A DNA stretch of 64,000 nt from WHSW01 sp963729075. GTDB taxonomy: Bacteria > Actinomycetota > Thermoleophilia > Solirubrobacterales > 70-9. Under the pieces are notes generated by a model. It saw nothing but the letters and a program-made list of their open reading frames with translations, was not told the origin of the DNA and searched no databases. The stretch is taken from NCBI GenBank assembly GCA_963729075.1, contig CAVSMU010000003.1, positions 186,001 to 250,000 on the forward strand, given 5' to 3'. Both the position numbers and the translations under genes were made by a program. How positions within the stretch are numbered: the stretch's first letter is position 1; each line of letters begins with the position of its first letter. Below, piece by piece: positions 24,575 through 33,249 of the stretch.

Positions 24575-24780
24575 AGGCCTCCGACGTGCACGCGCTCGGC
24601 GACCAGGACCTGGTCCAGCAGCTCAAGGAGGCGCGCGAGGAGGCATTCAACCTGCGCTTCCGCCACGCCACCGGCGAGCTGGAGAACACCGCCCGGCTGA
24701 GCGAGTCCCGCCGCGACATGGCACGCCTGATGACGATCGCCCGCGAGCGCGGCATCGATCTCGACAAGGAACTGAAGTGA
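24571..24780 (+). CDS. rpmC: 50S ribosomal protein L29
   Basis: L29, 69 residues, at the tunnel exit beside L23. Pattern DQDLVQQLKEAREEAFNLRF, ELENTARLSESRRDMARL and TIARERG. GTG start overlaps the rplP stop by 4 nt. Confidence 0.95.
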   Translation: MKASDVHALGDQDLVQQLKEAREEAFNLRFRHATGELENTARLSESRRDMARLMTIARERGIDLDKELK

Positions 24781-24805
24781 GCGCGGAGCCAGAAATAAGG
24801 AGAGA

Positions 24806-25508
24806 TTGCGCGAGGCGAAGCGCGATCAAGAGCTGATGACCGAAGAAGAGAAGAACGAGCAGAGCGAGCAGGAAGAGACCCTCGAGGCCGAGGTCTCGGA
24901 GGACGCCGCCGACGCGCCGGCCGAGGAGACGGACGCCCCCGAGGCCGAGGAGCCCGCCGCGGAGGAACCTGCGGCGGAGGAGACCGCTGCCGAGGAACCC
25001 GCTGCGGACGAGCCCGCTGCGGACGAGCCGGCCCCTGCCGCCGATGCGGAGCCGGAGGAGGCGCTGACCCCGAAGCAGCAGCGAAAGCTCGAGCGCGCTC
25101 GTCACACCGGCGATGCGAGGCCCCAGCGCTCGCCCGAGGAGCGCGCCGGCCGAGCGTGCCACCGCGCGATCGAAGAAGGCGGCCGAGCGCGGCCGCGTCC
25201 GCGCCAGGGCGCGCTCCAAGCACGAGCCCGGCGAGGGCACCCCTCCCGCCGAGCGCCGTCCCGGCTCGAGGAAGGTCCGCCAGGGCACCGTCGTCTCGAG
25301 CAAGGCCGACAAGACGATCACGGTGCGCATCGAGGTCGTCCGCCGTCATCCCGTCTACGAGAAGGTCGTCCGCCGCTCGGCGACGATCCATGCCCACGAC
25401 GAGGCCAACGAGGCGAACGCGGGCGACGTCGTGCGCGTGATCGAGTCGCGGCCGAGGTCGCGGACCAAGCGCTGGCGCCTCGTCGAGGTCCTGGAGCGTG
25501 CGCGGTGA
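24806..25508 (+). CDS. rpsQ: 30S ribosomal protein S17 with acidic N-terminal extension, interrupted by an apparent +1 frameshift
   Basis: The S17 core is plain in the frame ending at 25508: RKVRQGTVVSSKADKTITV, RHPVYEKVVRRSATIHAHD and RPRSRTKRWRLVEVLE. Upstream, in another frame, lies an acidic stretch (TTG 24806 or ATG 24836; EEPAAEEPAAEETAAEEP type repeats), then LTPKQQRKLERARHTG. The frames join logically if one G is removed from GCCGGCC at 25145-25151: the upstream reading SPEER-A then continues as AERATARSKKAAERGR. This points to a sequencing error or a real mutation; programmed slippage is less likely because no slippery heptamer is seen. An internal ATG at 25113 could start a 131-residue S17 but has no Shine-Dalgarno sequence. 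The stop overlaps rplN (GTGA). Confidence 0.85.
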
Positions 25509-25873
25509 TCCAGCAGGAGTCGAAGCTCAAGGTGGCCGACAACTCCGGTGCGCGCGAGATCCTCTGCATCCGGGTCAAGGGCGGCTCGCACCGCCGCTAT
25601 GCCGGCGTCGGCGACGTCATCACGGCGACGGTCAAGCACGCGACCCCGCACGGCTCGATCCGCAAGGGCGAGGTCGTCGAGGCAGTGGTCGTGCGCACGC
25701 GCAAGCAGCTCGGGCGCCCGGACGGCACCTACATCTCCTTCGACGAGAACGCCGCGGTGCTGATCGACGCGCAGGGCGCCCCGCGCGGCACGCGCATCTT
25801 CGGCCCCGTGGCGCGCGAGCTCCGCGACCGCAACTTCATGCGCATCATCTCGTTGGCCCCGGAGGTGCTATGA
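25505..25873 (+). CDS. rplN: 50S ribosomal protein L14
   Basis: L14, exactly 122 residues as in most bacteria, at the subunit interface. IQQESKLKVADNSGAREI, RRYAGVGDVI and the end ELRDRNFMRIISLAPEVL are typical. GTG start overlaps the rpsQ stop by 4 nt, which also fixes the true frame of the S17 core. Confidence 0.98.
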   Translation: MIQQESKLKVADNSGAREILCIRVKGGSHRRYAGVGDVITATVKHATPHGSIRKGEVVEAVVVRTRKQLGRPDGTYISFDENAAVLIDAQGAPRGTRIFGPVARELRDRNFMRIISLAPEVL

Positions 25874-25925
25874 GCGCGGAGCAGATTCATTTGCTGATGG
25901 GCGAAGCGCGATCGAGGTGTTCCTA

Positions 25926-26264
25926 GTGGCCAAGGCAATGCATATCCGCAAGGACGACTCGGTCGTCGTGACCGCCGGCAAGGACAAGGGCAAGACCGGC
26001 CGCGTGATCCGGACCGAGCCTGCGCGCCGGAGGGTCTTCGTCGAAGGCCTGAACATGTTCAAGCGCCACACCCGGCCGCGCTCGGTCAAGGACACGCAGA
26101 AGGCCCAGTCGTCTGGAATCATCGAGAAGGAGGGGCCGATCGACGTCTCGAACGTCATGCTCCTCGATCCGACCGACAACAAGCCGACCCGGGTAGGGGT
26201 GCGCGCCGGCGACGACGGCGTTCGCCACCGCTATGCGAAGCGAACCGGCAAGGCCCTGGAGTAG
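25926..26264 (+). CDS. rplX: 50S ribosomal protein L24
   Basis: L24, 112 residues, an assembly initiator. KOW motif region IRKDDSVVVTAGKDKGKTGRV, then VEGLNMFKRHTRP. The GTG at 25926 is preferred over that at 25917: GAGGTG lies 6 nt upstream and the family begins near here. The 52-bp gap before it resembles the gap before rpsQ (see findings). Confidence 0.95.
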   Translation: MAKAMHIRKDDSVVVTAGKDKGKTGRVIRTEPARRRVFVEGLNMFKRHTRPRSVKDTQKAQSSGIIEKEGPIDVSNVMLLDPTDNKPTRVGVRAGDDGVRHRYAKRTGKALE

Positions 26265-26272
26265 CAACGCCG

Positions 26273-27091
26273 ATGGAAGCAGCGACAGTCACAGACGCAC
26301 AGCGCGCCGCGCCGCCGCCACGGCTGCGGGAGACCTATGAGAACGAGCTCGTCGGCAAGCTGACCGAGAGGTTCGGCTACACGAGCCCGATGGAGGTCCC
26401 GCGCCTGGTCAAGATCACGCTCAACATGGGCGTCGGGGACGCCAAGCAGGCGACCCCGGTTCTCGAGGCCGCCACCGAGCAGCTCGCAACGATCGCCGGG
26501 CAGCGCCCGAACGTGCGCCGGGCCCGCAAGTCGATCGCATCGTTCAAGGTCCGCGAGGGGATGCCCGTGGGCGTCTCGGTAACCCTGCGAGGCGCTCGCA
26601 TGTGGGAGTTCCTCGACCGGCTGGTCTCGATCGCGATCCCGCGGATCCGCGACTTCCGCGGTCTCAGCGCGCGCGCGTTCGACGGCCGTGGGAACTACTC
26701 GCTCGGCGTCCGAGAGCAGCTCATCTTCCCCGAGATCGACTACGACTCGATCGACGAGGTCCGTGGGCTCGATATCGCGATCACGACGACCGCGGCCACC
26801 GACGAGGAGGCGTTCGAGCTGCTGTTCGGGCTCGGGATGCCGTTCGCCCAGGACGGGCGGCCCGGCGCCGTGGACACCGCCGCCGAAGAGGAGGAGGAGC
26901 GCCGCAAGGAGGAGGCCCGCCGGCGCGCCGAGGCCGAGCAGGCCGCGCTCGAGCAGCTCAAGGAGGAGAACCCCGAGGCCTACGCGAAGCGCGAGCGCCA
27001 CGACGAGGAAGAGGAAGGCGAGGGCGAGGGCGAGGGCGGCGCCGCCCCCGAGGGCTCGGGCGATTCAGACGAGGAAGGAAGCGATGGCTAA
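26273..27091 (+). CDS. rplE: 50S ribosomal protein L5 with acidic C-terminal tail
   Basis: L5, 272 residues against a usual 178-190. Residues 15-200 are a standard L5 (RLRETYENELVGKL, RPNVRRARKSIASFKVREGM, GRGNYSLGVREQLIFPEIDYD). From about residue 205 a charged helical stretch (EEEEERRKEEARRRAEAEQ) leads to a Gly/Glu/Asp tail (DEEEEGEGEGEGG). L5 binds 5S rRNA in the central protuberance, so the tail would project near the P-site tRNA elbow or bridge B1. The last 8 nt overlap the rpsN start, so the tail is coding. Confidence 0.97.
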   Translation: MEAATVTDAQRAAPPPRLRETYENELVGKLTERFGYTSPMEVPRLVKITLNMGVGDAKQATPVLEAATEQLATIAGQRPNVRRARKSIASFKVREGMPVGVSVTLRGARMWEFLDRLVSIAIPRIRDFRGLSARAFDGRGNYSLGVREQLIFPEIDYDSIDEVRGLDIAITTTAATDEEAFELLFGLGMPFAQDGRPGAVDTAAEEEEERRKEEARRRAEAEQAALEQLKEENPEAYAKRERHDEEEEGEGEGEGGAAPEGSGDSDEEGSDG

Positions 27092-27269
27092 GACGTCCCA
27101 GCGCGTGCGCCAGCAGCGCAAGCCGAAGTACAAGACCCGCGCGTACAACCGCTGCCGCCGGTGCGGCCGCCCGCGCGCCTACTACCGGAAGTTCGGGCTC
27201 TGCCGGCTCTGCCTGCGCGACGCCGCCCATAAGGGTTACGTGCCCGGGATGAGCAAGGCGAGCTGGTAA
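27084..27269 (+). CDS. rpsN: 30S ribosomal protein S14, zinc-binding type Z
   Basis: 61-residue short S14. Two CxxC pairs, RCRRCGRPR and LCRLCLRD, form the zinc ribbon of the C+ form. MAKTSQRVRQQRKPKYKTRAY is typical. ATG at 27084 overlaps the rplE stop by 8 nt. Too short to be seen as a separate frame without the family pattern, but identification is firm. Confidence 0.97.
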   Translation: MAKTSQRVRQQRKPKYKTRAYNRCRRCGRPRAYYRKFGLCRLCLRDAAHKGYVPGMSKASW

Positions 27270-27288
27270 TCCCCGAGGACCACCCACG

Positions 27289-27684
27289 ATGCTGACCGAT
27301 CCAGTTTCCGACTACCTGACGCGCATCCGCAACGCGCTCTCCGCCGACCATCCCGATGTCGAGGTGCCGGCATCACGCCTGAAGAAGGAGATGTCGCGCA
27401 TCCTCGCCGAGCAGGGGTACATCACGAGCTTCGAGGTCGAGCCGACCGCGGTCGGCGAGGTGATCCGGATCCAGCTCAAGTACACCGACGACCGCCGGCC
27501 GGTGATCAGCGGAATGCGCCGCGTTTCGCGTCCGGGCCGCCGCTACTACGTCGGCAGCGGCGACGTGCCGCGGGTCCAGGGCGGCATGGGCACCTCGATC
27601 GTCTCCACCTCCACCGGGGTGATGACCGGACACGAGGCCACGGCCAAGGGGGTCGGCGGCGAGGTCGTCGCCTACGTTTGGTGA
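27289..27684 (+). CDS. rpsH: 30S ribosomal protein S8
   Basis: S8, 131 residues, central 30S assembly protein and in E. coli the repressor of the spc operon. TDPVSDYLTRIRNAL, the middle RPGRRYYVG and the end GVGGEVVAYVW are typical. GAGG precedes the ATG. Confidence 0.98.
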   Translation: MLTDPVSDYLTRIRNALSADHPDVEVPASRLKKEMSRILAEQGYITSFEVEPTAVGEVIRIQLKYTDDRRPVISGMRRVSRPGRRYYVGSGDVPRVQGGMGTSIVSTSTGVMTGHEATAKGVGGEVVAYVW

Positions 27685-27688
27685 TCGC

Positions 27689-28222
27689 ATGAGTCGCATT
27701 GGGAAGAGTCCGATCAACGTGCCGGACGGTGTGACCGTCTCGGTCGGCCCTGGTCGCGTCACGGTGAACGGGCCCAAGGGCGAGCTGAACCAGACGGTGA
27801 GCACGCGGATGGAGATCGTCGAGGAGGACGGGACGCTGATCGTGAGGCGCCCGACCGACCGCGGCGAGGACCGAGCCGTGCACGGACTCACGCGAAGCCT
27901 GATCGCGAACATGGTCGAGGGCGTCACCGAGGGGTACGAGAAGCGCCTCGAGATCCAGGGCGTCGGCTATCGCGCGAAGCTTCAGGGCAAGGCGCTCGAG
28001 CTCACGGTCGGCTTCTCGCACCCGGTGTCGATCTCGGCGCCCGACGGAATCGAGTTCGAGGTCCCGCAGCCGACCCAGGTGGTCGTGCGCGGGATCGACA
28101 AGCAGCTTGTCGGCGAGACCGCGGCGCGGATCCGCCGGACCCGCCCGCCCGAGCCCTACAAGGGCAAGGGGATCCGCTACGAGGGCGAGCAGATCCGCCG
28201 CAAGGTCGGAAAGCGCGCTTAA
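27689..28222 (+). CDS. rplF: 50S ribosomal protein L6
   Basis: L6, 177 residues, near the sarcin-ricin loop. SRIGKSPINVPDGVTV, VTVNGPKGEL and the end RRTRPPEPYKGKGIRYEGE are typical. ATG 4 bp after rpsH. Followed by an unusual 200-bp gap. Confidence 0.98.
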   Translation: MSRIGKSPINVPDGVTVSVGPGRVTVNGPKGELNQTVSTRMEIVEEDGTLIVRRPTDRGEDRAVHGLTRSLIANMVEGVTEGYEKRLEIQGVGYRAKLQGKALELTVGFSHPVSISAPDGIEFEVPQPTQVVVRGIDKQLVGETAARIRRTRPPEPYKGKGIRYEGEQIRRKVGKRA

Positions 28223-28422
28223 GCGATGACTCCTCCCACGACAGCACGCCCCAGCCGGCTGCAAACCATCGCCAGTCGGCGTCCTCGGTCGCTCGCGCAC
28301 TCTGCGAGTGCGCCACGCCAGCGACCGAAGGGAGCGGTGCGAGCGCGAAGCGCGAGTCGTCCTTGCCTGGCTCGGTTTTCGCCGGCTGAGACGCACTGCC
28401 GCGGAAGGAGGCATCGCTAGCC
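28223..28422. repeat. 200-bp non-coding insert inside the spc operon with a 44-nt stem-loop
   Basis: Gap between rplF and rplR where most genomes have few bases. A stem-loop at 28285-28328 pairs TCGGTCGCT with AGCGACCGA and, inside, GCGCACTC with GAGTGCGC around a 3-nt loop. Further on, a stretch near 28360-28388 closely resembles part of the gap after rpsG (see findings). The open frames here have no family match and are taken as chance. Confidence 0.6.
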
Positions 28423-28776
28423 ATGACCGTCACGACCAAGCCACAACAGCGTCTCCGCCGCCGCCGCCGGGTGCGCGCGAAGGTGCGCGGCAGCGCCGAG
28501 CGGCCGCGGCTGTCGGTGTTTCGCTCGAACCGGGGCGTGGTTGCGCAGCTGATCGACGATGACGGCGGCCACACGGTCGCCGCCGTGAACTGGATCGAGC
28601 CCGAGCTCCGCGGGCTCGGCGCGATGGAGCAGGCCAAGCGGGTCGGCGAGCTGATGGCCGAGCGTGCCAAGGCCGCGGGCGTCTCCAGCTGCGTCTTCGA
28701 CCGCGGCGGCTACCGCTACCACGGCCGTGTCCGCGCGCTCGCCGAGGGCGCCCGCGAGGGCGGCCTGCAGTTCTGA
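28423..28776 (+). CDS. rplR: 50S ribosomal protein L18
   Basis: L18, 117 residues, binds 5S rRNA. RRRRVRAKVRGSAERPRLSV and CVFDRGGYRYHGRVRALAEGA are typical. The ATG follows GGAAGGAGG at about 14 nt. Confidence 0.97.
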   Translation: MTVTTKPQQRLRRRRRVRAKVRGSAERPRLSVFRSNRGVVAQLIDDDGGHTVAAVNWIEPELRGLGAMEQAKRVGELMAERAKAAGVSSCVFDRGGYRYHGRVRALAEGAREGGLQF

Positions 28777-28799
28777 CTCGCTAACTTGAATCGCCGCCC

Positions 28800-29513
28800 A
28801 TGACACGCAACCACGACATCGAGACAGTGAGCCCGCAAGGGCTGGACCTGCAGGAGCGGGTGATCGAGATCAACCGCGTCGCCAAGGTCGTCAAGGGCGG
28901 CCGGCGCTTCTCGTTCACCGCCCTGGTCGCCGTGGGCGACGAGAACGACGTGGTCGGGATCGGCTACGGCAAGGCCCGTGAGGTGCCGCTGGCGATCCAG
29001 AAGGCGGTCGAGAACGCCCGCAAGAGCCTGATCAGGGTGCCCAAGTTCGGTCAGACGATCCCGCACCGGATCATCGGCCGCTTTGGCGCCGGGCACGTGG
29101 TCCTGCGCCCGGCGAGCCCCGGTACCGGCGTGATCGCGGGCGGCGGTGTGCGCGCCGTGCTCGAGCTGGCCGGGATTCGCGACGTGCTCTCGAAGAGCAT
29201 CGGCACCCAGAACCCGATCAACCTTGTGAAGGCGACGATGGAGGGCCTGATGGGCCTGCGCCGGCCCGAGGACGTGGCAAAGCTGCGCGGGCTGTCGGTG
29301 AAGCAGGTGCTCGGGCTCGATCTGCAGGAGGAGGCCGCAGGTCGCAGGTCGCAGGACGCAGAGGGAGAGGACGAGGCAGAAGCGGCGGAGCCGGTTGCAG
29401 TGGCGGTTGCCGAGGAGTCCGCGACCGCTGAGGGGGCCGAGCCCCCGGCGTCGCCGCCCGCCGACACCGGAAGCGAAGCTGAGGATGTCGGCGGAGGTAC
29501 TCCTAATGGCTGA
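28800..29513 (+). CDS. rpsE: 30S ribosomal protein S5 with C-terminal tail
   Basis: S5, 237 residues against a usual 165-200. The core has QERVIEINRVAKVVKGGRRF, GIGYGKAREVPLAI and GVRAVLELAGIRDVLSKS, GSKN-like IGTQNP. After about residue 175 a tail begins: EEAAGRRSQDAEGEDEAEA, then Ala/Glu/Pro/Gly-rich. The start of the tail is encoded by a 7-bp tandem repeat (29341-29361), a unit that does not keep the frame. The 3' end overlaps rpmD by 8 nt, so the present frame is used to the end. Confidence 0.97.
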   Translation: MTRNHDIETVSPQGLDLQERVIEINRVAKVVKGGRRFSFTALVAVGDENDVVGIGYGKAREVPLAIQKAVENARKSLIRVPKFGQTIPHRIIGRFGAGHVVLRPASPGTGVIAGGGVRAVLELAGIRDVLSKSIGTQNPINLVKATMEGLMGLRRPEDVAKLRGLSVKQVLGLDLQEEAAGRRSQDAEGEDEAEAAEPVAVAVAEESATAEGAEPPASPPADTGSEAEDVGGGTPNG

Positions 29514-29691
29514 TTTGAAGCTCAAGCAGGTTCGCTCCGCGAACGGGGCAAGCCCGAAGCAGCGCGGGACGCTCGAATCGCTGAAGCTCGGCCGGATCGG
29601 CCGCACCTCGACGATGAAGGACACGCCGCAGCTTCGCGGCGCGCTCGACAAGGTCGGTCACCTGGTCGAGGTGCAGGAGGACGAGAGCTGA
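29506..29691 (+). CDS. rpmD: 50S ribosomal protein L30
   Basis: L30, 61 residues. LKLKQVRSANGASPKQRGTL and MKDTPQLRGALDKVGHLVEV are typical. ATG overlaps the rpsE stop by 8 nt (ATGGCTGA); GGCGGAGG lies 12 nt upstream. The stop overlaps the rplO start (TGATG). Confidence 0.95.
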   Translation: MADLKLKQVRSANGASPKQRGTLESLKLGRIGRTSTMKDTPQLRGALDKVGHLVEVQEDES

Positions 29692-30184
29692 TGGCTCGCC
29701 TGGACCCCGAAGAGATCGGGCTGCACACGATTCGTCCGAAGCCCGGCTCGCGGCAGGCGCGCAAGCGGCTCGGGCGTGGCAAGGGCTCGGGCACCGGCAA
29801 GACCGCCGGGCGCGGGCACAAGGGCGCGGGAGCGCGCTCGGGCAACAAGTCCAAGCGCGGCTACGAGGGCGGCCAGAACCCGATCCACATGCGGATGCGC
29901 AAGCTGCGCGGCCCGCAGATGAAGAAGTCGATGCCGTTCGAGCGCTTCCGGACCCACACCCAGCCGGTCAACGTCGCCGACCTCGAGGCCCGATTCGACG
30001 CCGGTGCCGAAGTCACGCCGCAGACCCTGCGCGAGGCCGGGTTGGCCAAGCGCAACCATCCGGTCAAGGTGCTCGGCCGGGGCGAGATCTCGAAGAAGCT
30101 GACGGTCCGCGCGCACGCGTTCAGCGCCAGCGCCCGCGAGAAGATCGAGGGCGCGGGCGGCAGCGCGGAAGTCATCGAGAGCTG

Positions 30185-30185
<1 letters not shown>
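29691..30185 (+). CDS. rplO: 50S ribosomal protein L15
   Basis: L15, 164 residues. GRGKGSGTGKTAGRGHKGAG and RGYEGGQNPIHMRMRKLRG are diagnostic. ATG overlaps the rpmD stop by 1 nt, and the stop overlaps the secY start by 1 nt. Confidence 0.98.
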
Positions 30186-31456
<1,271 letters not shown>

Positions 31457-31602
31457 GGCGCTGGACCCTCGGCGAGCGCCGGGCGTGCGGGGCGCTTATG
31501 AGGCTGGGTAGGGTGGCGTGAATTGCGTGACCGGCCCGTGCGGGTCTCTGCACACCGTGCGCGCCACGAGTGCGCTCTAGGCCGTCAATCTCGACCCATG
31601 CA

Positions 31603-31651
31603 GGGGTTGGTCGAAAAGCGTCAATACTGCTGACGGAATCCGACCAACCCC
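31603..31651. promoter_or_regulatory. Nested inverted repeat before the second AbiEi_N/DUF559 gene
   Basis: Outer arms GGGGTTGGTCG (31603-31613) and CGACCAACCCC (31641-31651) pair perfectly over 11 bp. Inside the 27-nt loop, CGTCA (31619-31623) pairs with TGACG (31631-31635). The GTG at 31654 begins 2 nt after the right arm. The GGTTGGT/ACCAACC core is shared with the repeat at 8027-8046. Confidence 0.6.
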
Positions 31652-31653
31652 CG

Positions 31654-32559
31654 GTGGATCGGCGGATTGCGGCACTTGCGACGGAGCAGCACGGCGTGGT
31701 GTCGCTTTCTCAGCTCCGCGCGCTTGGCCTCGGCGGCGGGACGGTGCGAATGCGGGTGGCGGCCGGTCGGCTGCACCGAATCTATCTAGGCGTCTACGCA
31801 GTCGGCCACGAAAAGCTGTCGCTGCGGGGGCGGTGGATGGCGGCGGTGCTCGCCTTCGGCCCGGATTCCGTCCTCAGCCACTGGGACGCCGCGGCGCTCT
31901 GGGAGCTCGCCGAGCCGCACGGTACGCGCTTTCACGTCACGATCGACACCCGAGCCGGCATCGCGCGTCGCCGGGGCCTCACCCCTCATCGATCCCGGCT
32001 CGACCCCGAGGACCGCGACCGCGTGGACGGGATCCCTGTCACATCGATCCCGCGCACCTTGCTCGACCTGGCCGAGGTCTCGGACGCCAAGGGCCTGCGG
32101 CGCGCCTACGAGGAGGCCGCCCGGCTCGAGGCGCTCGACATGCGGGCGCTCGAGCGCGTGCTCGCGCGCGCACACGGCCGGCGCGGTTTCGTTCCCCTAC
32201 GTGACCTGTTGGCGTACGACCCGGCGCCGGTGACGCACACCCGGTCCGAGCTCGAGCGCCTCTTTCTCGACCTGGTGCGCGACGCGGGCTTTCCGACACC
32301 GGCGGTCAACGTCTTGGTCGAGGGCTTTCTCGTCGACGCGTTCTGGTCCGCGGCGCGGCTCGTCGTCGAGCTCGACGGCTACAAGTACCACCGCGGCCGC
32401 GCGGCGTTCGAGCGCGATCACGCGAAACACGCGCGGTTGCGCCTCGCGGGGTACGAGGTCCTGGCGCTGACCCACCTGCAGCTGACCGGCGAGCAGGAGT
32501 GGGTCATCGGCGCCGTTCGCTCGCTGCTCGATCGCGCCGTGTCAACCGCGAACCTCTAG
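31654..32559 (+). CDS. AbiEi_N-type HTH protein with DUF559 (Vsr-like) C-terminal domain, copy 2
   Basis: 301 residues from the GTG at 31654, homologous over its length to the protein at 8128-8994. N-terminal winged helix: IAALATEQHGVVSLSQLRAL and AGRLHRIYLGVYAVGH. Middle: RGRWMAAVLAFGPDSVLSH. C-terminal DUF559 domain: SELERLFLDLVRDAGFPTP, LVDAFW, LVVELDGYKYHRGR, FERDHAKHARL. The frame is open back to a GTG at 31570, but the homologue starts near 31654 and a nested hairpin ends just before it. It interrupts the usual secY-adk order on the same strand, ending 13 bp before adk. No toxin partner is adjacent. Function unknown. Confidence 0.8.
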   Translation: MDRRIAALATEQHGVVSLSQLRALGLGGGTVRMRVAAGRLHRIYLGVYAVGHEKLSLRGRWMAAVLAFGPDSVLSHWDAAALWELAEPHGTRFHVTIDTRAGIARRRGLTPHRSRLDPEDRDRVDGIPVTSIPRTLLDLAEVSDAKGLRRAYEEAARLEALDMRALERVLARAHGRRGFVPLRDLLAYDPAPVTHTRSELERLFLDLVRDAGFPTPAVNVLVEGFLVDAFWSAARLVVELDGYKYHRGRAAFERDHAKHARLRLAGYEVLALTHLQLTGEQEWVIGAVRSLLDRAVSTANL

Positions 32560-32572
32560 GCTCTCCCGACTC

Positions 32573-33244
32573 ATGTCGGAGCTGAATCTGATTCTCCTGG
32601 GACCTCCCGGCTCGGGCAAGGGCACGCAGGGCGAGCGCCTGCAGGAGGACTTCCGCCTGCCCTACTACGCGACCGGCGACATCCTGCGCGCCGCGGTCCG
32701 CAACGGCACCGACATCGGCCGGGAGGCGAAGGACTACATGGAGCGCGGCGATCTCGTTCCCGACGACGTGATGGTCGGCGTGATCGCCGAGCGGATCGAC
32801 CAGAAGGAGGCCGAGGACGGGTTCATCCTCGACGGGTTTCCGCGCACCGAGCCCCAGGCGGAGGCGCTCGAGAGCAAGCTCAACGAGCTCGGCCGCCAGG
32901 TCTCGGCGGCGGTCCTGTTCGAGGTCTCCGACGAGGAGGTCGTCCGCCGGCTCGGCGGCCGCCGCACCTGCACCAACGGCCACATCTTCCACGTCGACTC
33001 CGACCCGCCCAAGAACGACGGAGTCTGCGACGTGTGCGGCGCGTCGCTCGAGGCCCGCGACGACGACGATCCCGCGGTCATCCGTCACCGGCTCGACGAG
33101 TACCACTCCAAGACTGAGCCGCTGATCTCCTACTACGAGAACCGCGGGCTGCTGAAGCGGGTCGATGGTTCCCTCGCTCCCGATGAGGTCAGCGACCGAA
33201 TCCGCGCGCTGCTCGCTACGTTGAAGATGGAAGAGGAGCTCTGA
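32573..33244 (+). CDS. adk: Adenylate kinase
   Basis: Interconverts ATP+AMP and 2 ADP, 223 residues, long-LID type. P-loop GPPGSGKGTQ (10-19), AMP-site DGFPRTEPQAEAL and LID arginines RRLGGRRTC are intact. The LID metal site is atypical: the first half reads CTNGHIFH instead of CxxC, while the second half CDVC keeps both cysteines. ATG at 32573; no Shine-Dalgarno sequence, but a TAGGCT box lies 10 nt upstream, so it may have its own nearly leaderless promoter inside the preceding gene's end. Confidence 0.97.
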   Translation: MSELNLILLGPPGSGKGTQGERLQEDFRLPYYATGDILRAAVRNGTDIGREAKDYMERGDLVPDDVMVGVIAERIDQKEAEDGFILDGFPRTEPQAEALESKLNELGRQVSAAVLFEVSDEEVVRRLGGRRTCTNGHIFHVDSDPPKNDGVCDVCGASLEARDDDDPAVIRHRLDEYHSKTEPLISYYENRGLLKRVDGSLAPDEVSDRIRALLATLKMEEEL

Positions 33245-33249
33245 GAGAC

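Noticed and set aside
23728..24780. 350-codon frame overlapping the rpsC tail and rplP
   Set aside because: Only its last part (24571-24780, L29) is a gene; the rest is an Arg/Pro-rich shadow of rpsC and rplP.
25113..25508. Independent S17 start at ATG 25113
   Set aside because: No Shine-Dalgarno sequence, and the first 12 residues are the wrong-frame reading of a region that makes sense in the upstream frame; the single-base frameshift explains the data better.
28226..28420. 64-codon frame in the gap between rplF and rplR
   Set aside because: Arg/Ser/Pro-rich, no homologue recognised, and it coincides with stem-loop and repeat sequence.
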